Assembly (NCBI RefSeq): GCF_029227915.1
Contig: NC_079875.1
Coordinates: 10,725,001-10,789,000 of the forward strand
Reading direction: 5' to 3'
Length of the DNA stretch: 64,000 nucleotides
DNA from: Hydractinia symbiolongicarpus
Taxonomy: Eukaryota > Cnidaria > Hydrozoa > Anthoathecata > Hydractiniidae
How positions within the stretch are numbered: position 1 is the stretch's first letter; every line of letters begins with the position of its first letter. Shown here one piece after another: positions 60,401 through 64,000 of this stretch. A program made the translations under genes and the position numbers. Under the pieces are notes generated by a model. It was not told the DNA's origin. It was given only the letters and a program-made list of their open reading frames with translations, and made no database searches.

Positions 60401-62759
60401 GATTTTAGAACAGCATCATTATCGTTGTATTTGTTGCTTCATATTATGCATATCTGGTCGTAACATTTTGACAAAAATTTGTAGATATCCAATAAATTGG
60501 AAGACAAAAGTTCCAGAAGTTATTTCTACCCTCGACGCGATAAAGATAGAGTTCTACTTAGCCTGTGTATAAGTTTTTTGAAATAGTTTTAGAAAAGCAT
60601 TTTCAGATAGCTGTTTCAGATTTCACTTCTCAGTATTTCTAGTAATTATTTAACCTAGTTATTAAGCTCATTTAAGTTTAAGTTCTCAGATCTTTCAGAA
60701 TATTAAAAATTGCAAATTGCTAAAGTCTTACTAATCTTTTTTATAAAATCGGAAAAAAAAAATGATTCAGTTACGGCCAGAATGTTTCAAATGGCTCTAG
60801 GTATTTTGTAAAGTTTTTAAACGTATATTTGATTTTGTGAAAAAAAGGCAGAATCTTTTAGCGAATTTCTCAATGATATTATCATTTAAATGTGTGAGGA
60901 GTAGAAATCAGTATGAAAAGCCTTTATACCTCCATCAGGCTCTTGATAAAAATCAAAGAGAAACTTTTACACTGAAGCAAAAGATAATTAAAGAAAACAT
61001 AAGCATTTAGAAAAAAGTCTAAATTCTGATTTTGGAACCACCTATTAATCTTTTTATGTGGAACAGTTATGAAAGTGTTGCATGCTCATTGCCCCAAATT
61101 TAGTTAAATAAAATTTGACAATAAATAACTTTAACATATTTTAAAATTCCTGATTAATAGGCACATAGGAGACGTGACCAAGTTTCGCAATTAAACTTTG
61201 TTAGTTCAAAAGATATTTAAAAATATCTGTACATGGATCCGAAAGGGTTAAGTGCACCCAAATTTGTTTGTTGTTTAAAAATATTTTAAATAGCATTGTA
61301 TGTAGGAAAACCAAGGTTTTTTTCTCAAACTTTGCCTGTCAAGAATGGTTTAAAAAGTCTTGAATCGAATGAGATTAAACAAAATCCAATTCGAGAGTAA
61401 TTAGTTAAAGATTACTTATTGATTGTATACTTATTAAACCTTTCCTGCAAACTCACTTTTTTAGTGCTATAATAAATTTTTACCATAGAATTGCTTAAAG
61501 TAGGAGAAGTTGGCATGGTGCGGAAAATTCTACGAAAAATTCCAGTCTTAGTAAACATTTTTGCACCGATATTTTGTACAGCCTTTACTTCCCTTATAAA
61601 CAAAATATGGAGTTGTTGTATAGCAAAGGTATGTATACAGCACCTTGATAAGATACATTTAATTTAGGGATTTAATATGACAGTGATGCCAAACTGGCAT
61701 ATGATAAATAGATATTATTCAGACATATTTTTGAATAAACCTTTTGCAAAACTCTTTCCCGAATTTATAAGATACTTCTCTAAAATTATGATAAACCGAA
61801 GAAAAATGCACTGTAATTTACAACAAATGCTATTTTGGCACATAACCTTATGCCCATTATTTCTGATTACTTATACTTTATGTTTTTATAATCATTAGTT
61901 TATCTTAAAATGAAGGAGACAGTGGGCAGGTATGCAAGGTTTAGAAAATGTTTCTTAAATTGGCATCATCAAATCTAAAAATAAAAACTTTAAAGACAGC
62001 CGTTTCATTAAAGAGGCAATGGTAGCCTAATGATGACTTGATGATAACAAAAATAATTTTTAAAATATCATTAGTTTGATGTTTCATTTTCTTAGTTTTT
62101 TTATCATCGTTATTATTGTCAATAATACCATGCCCATTATTTCAAAAGGCGCACAAATTATAAATTAAAGGTGTTCCTTGTAAAAGCGTACATGAACGCA
62201 GCTCCGCCTAATATGGTCAGTTTCCAAAATACCAAACGACAACTGCTTAAGCATTTTGATTTTGGGGTGAAAAATATGCTTGCCGCAAAGATTTTGAAAT
62301 TTGAGTCGTCCCACTCCCAATGCTGCCATATGCCGCAGCCAGAAATTTTTACTGTAAACTAGCTTTTATAGACAAGTATGTACAAAATGTAATAAACAAA
62401 AATACTATCACATCTTTCCTAATAGCTGTTGTCTGTTTGTTTATCTGTCTCTTACGAAAACACAAAATGGGATATATAAAGGACGGGCGACCCCGTGGAT
62501 TTTTTCACCTGTTAACTACTAGTTTTTAAGTACTATTCTGAAAATGTACTTTTATTGCAGAAATAAAATTTTTTAGTTACATTATCGCTTTTTCAAATTT
62601 ATAAGAAATGACAAACGACGACATTTGCAGAAAACAATTTGGTTCATTTTAATCCATAACAAACACTAAAAAGTCTGGTAAGCATTGTATTTTAAGAAAA
62701 AAAAAAGATACAACATTTTCTGTTGAAAAAACACGCTGATAGCGAACAATTTTCTTTAT
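57500..62759. other. Spacer between array genes 8 and 9
   Basis: Non-coding. The first 3 kb are a diverged version of the unit 1/2 spacer. Beyond about 60.5 kb the sequence is not shared with the other units. One DR1 repeat lies at 62421-62523. The open frames 61412-61603, 61677-61898 and 62171-62362 show no recognisable domain. I see no B gene here, although the alternating order predicts one. Confidence 0.55.
62421..62523. repeat. Dispersed repeat DR1, copy near array gene 9
   Basis: AATAGCTGTTGTCTGTTTGT start and GGACGGGCGACCCCGTGG core, ending ACTACTAGT. The core is identical to the copy at 2911, 59 kb away, which suggests recent activity. Confidence 0.7.
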
Positions 62760-63434
62760 TTAATTAATATTTTGTAAACGTCCTTTAATGTCGGTAAGTC
62801 GCATTTTTACACCGTATAATACTCTTTTTGATACTTGGTCATTGTGCAACATTTTTTTCAAACTTCTAGCTTCTTCTACACTTATCACAAGTCCACAGTC
62901 AAGTCTTCTGTTGATGATTTCTATTCTCATTTGTAAGTATTTCATCAAATCCATTACTTGATTGATTTGTTGGTACACACCAGTTAACTTTAGATTTGCA
63001 TTAAAACGGTTCAGAACTAAAATAAAAATTTAACTTACGTTCTAAAGACATGGTTTTTTATAACAGCACATAACCTTTAAAATGCAGATTAGTTACGTAT
63101 ATTGTACGCAGGAAATCCTTCTTTACTTACATGGAATAATGGTATTGCAAACAATGATGTTATCATTTGCAAGTGCCAACACAACAGTAATGTTTCCATC
63201 AGACGGCTTTATTGGAACTTCAGGAATGTTAGTGCAGTTAAGAGGTTGCATTGGAGCCATTGTGGTTGTCATGTGATGAGACATGCTTGTAACTAATAAT
63301 TAAAAGAACGAAAAGATGAGTGAATTCAGTATAAATTACTATAATCGTCACAAAATAATGAAATATTATATAAATGATTTACCTGAAACTGCTGCAAACA
63401 TGGCAACGAATATACAGTTCCAAATTTTGTCCAT
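62760..63434 (-). CDS. Array gene 9: small secreted protein, A type
   Basis: Coding exons 63383-63434, 63131-63292 and 62760-63016; 156 residues. Signal peptide MDKIWNCIFVAMFAAVS plus VTS. The loop is IKPSDGNIT, so the second sequon is present again; VCNT replaces VCNN. Exon 3 has QVMDLMKYL, VISVEEARSLKKMLHNDQ, and ends LQNIN. It is the most diverged A gene of the array. No frame break is visible. Confidence 0.85.
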
Positions 63435-63569
63435 ATTTGCATAAAAAAGTTCTGTGAGGGTTACCAACAAGGAGTAGTACTGTTAAGCTAAAAGAAGGCA
63501 GTAATGTTAATTGCCTTTATTAAGCTATTGAAATAAGATAGTTTATAATGGTTTCAAACCGTTGTATTA

Positions 63570-63653
63570 CCTTGCTGATTTGTTCTGACTGATTTATGGC
63601 TGAACCATTGGTTGGTGTACCCCTTTTATAGCAAAACATTAGTGAATGAGTCA
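63570..63653 (-). promoter_or_regulatory. Promoter and leader exon of array gene 9
   Basis: TGACTCA at 63647-63653, TATAAAA at 63624-63630, and a leader ending CAGCAAG|GTAATAC. The sequence homologous to other A promoters stops right after the TGACTCA site. Confidence 0.65.
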
Positions 63654-63654
63654 A

Positions 63655-64000
63655 AAGAATGCTTTGGTACGTAGTTATTTCTTGAATAATAATAGGCCAA
63701 AATTAGGTGAAATAAGCAGCGTTCCTTAACGATAATGCATTAATGAAAGACTGTCTTGTTCATGCAGATCATTTCGCAGTGAATATAAATCTACTTATAA
63801 CACATCTTTCTAAAATATAGATAAAAAACAAATATCTTTAATAAAGACTATCGATTTTCGTAATTGAAATAATAATTTTCTTTAATTCAAATTGATACTT
63901 GTATCATGGAGGGAGTCTTCAAAATGTGATTCCAATGCAATAATATATTACCAAGTGTGACAGCTACGTAAACAAACTGGGTAATCACCTTATTTAAACT
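63655..64000. repeat. Start of a fourth array unit
   Basis: From AATGCTTTGGTACG onward the sequence matches 37907 and 50560 closely, down to the AATATAAATCTACTTATAAC stretch. It is much closer to units 1/2 than to unit 3. The array evidently continues beyond the window. Confidence 0.8.

Larger units (their letters stand above)
53081..62750. repeat. Older tandem unit 3 (B gene 7 + A gene 8)
   Basis: Collinear with units 1 and 2 but clearly more diverged outside the exons (for example 55490-56600 against 32340-34730, and 58000-60400 against 36200-39350). It lacks the LINE, the Tigger element and the 1,753-bp transposon. The segment 53081 to about 54340 stays almost identical to unit 2, so the boundary of recent copying lies just upstream of gene 7. 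Confidence 0.75.

Noticed and set aside
1-64000. CRISPR arrays, operons, prophage or other prokaryotic systems
   Set aside because: No regularly spaced short repeats, ribosome binding sites or dense coding. Introns, TATA boxes and eukaryotic transposons show a nuclear eukaryotic segment.

Overview
The window is an AT-rich eukaryotic nuclear segment. Its genes have short coding exons, GT-AG introns with consistent phases, TATA boxes and several kinds of eukaryotic transposon relic. No ribosomal RNA, operon or other prokaryotic feature is visible. The conodipine-type phospholipases and the cnidarian-looking transposon gene suggest a cnidarian, perhaps a hydrozoan. That assignment is an inference and the species is not identified.

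Layout. (1) 1-10.3 kb, plus strand: two paralogous three-exon genes for secreted, conodipine-like phospholipase A2 proteins. Each has a signal peptide, an acidic pro-region, an arginine-rich segment and a 12-cysteine PLA2 domain. In the first gene the arginine segment has expanded through an in-frame 18-bp minisatellite of ten units. (2) 10.3-17 kb: mostly non-coding, with two tRNA-derived SINE-like relics, one orphan cysteine-rich exon candidate and a clear pseudogene of the family that fills the rest of the window. (3) 17-64 kb, minus strand: a tandem array of nine copies of one gene family of unknown function. Each has a non-coding leader exon and three coding exons of 52, 162 and 257-263 nt, encoding a secreted protein of about 156-158 residues. 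Eight copies look intact. One (near 41 kb) is split by a 1,753-bp DNA transposon.

The array has two main subfamilies, called here B (signal peptide beginning M-x-RIEYY) and A (signal peptide beginning M-x-KIWNC). From 30 kb on they alternate B-A-B-A-B-A-A. A 10-13 kb B+A unit was duplicated recently (about 30.0-40.4 kb and 40.4-53.1 kb are nearly identical). An older, diverged unit lies at 53.1-62.7 kb, and a fourth unit begins at 63.66 kb. Insertions can be ordered: a LINE fragment is shared by units 1 and 2 but absent from unit 3, whereas a pogo/Tigger element and the 1,753-bp transposon are present in only one unit and have empty sites elsewhere. Upstream of the B genes lie copies of two low-copy repeats (R1, R2), including orphan copies with no gene.

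The two gene families share only that both encode secreted proteins. A common role in venom, gland secretion or defence is possible but is not shown by the sequence. The most interesting objects are the unrecognised secreted-protein array, the arginine-repeat PLA2 precursor, the transposon whose gene reads through its own terminus into the host, and a hairpin with compensatory base changes at about 32.4, 45.1 and 55.5 kb.
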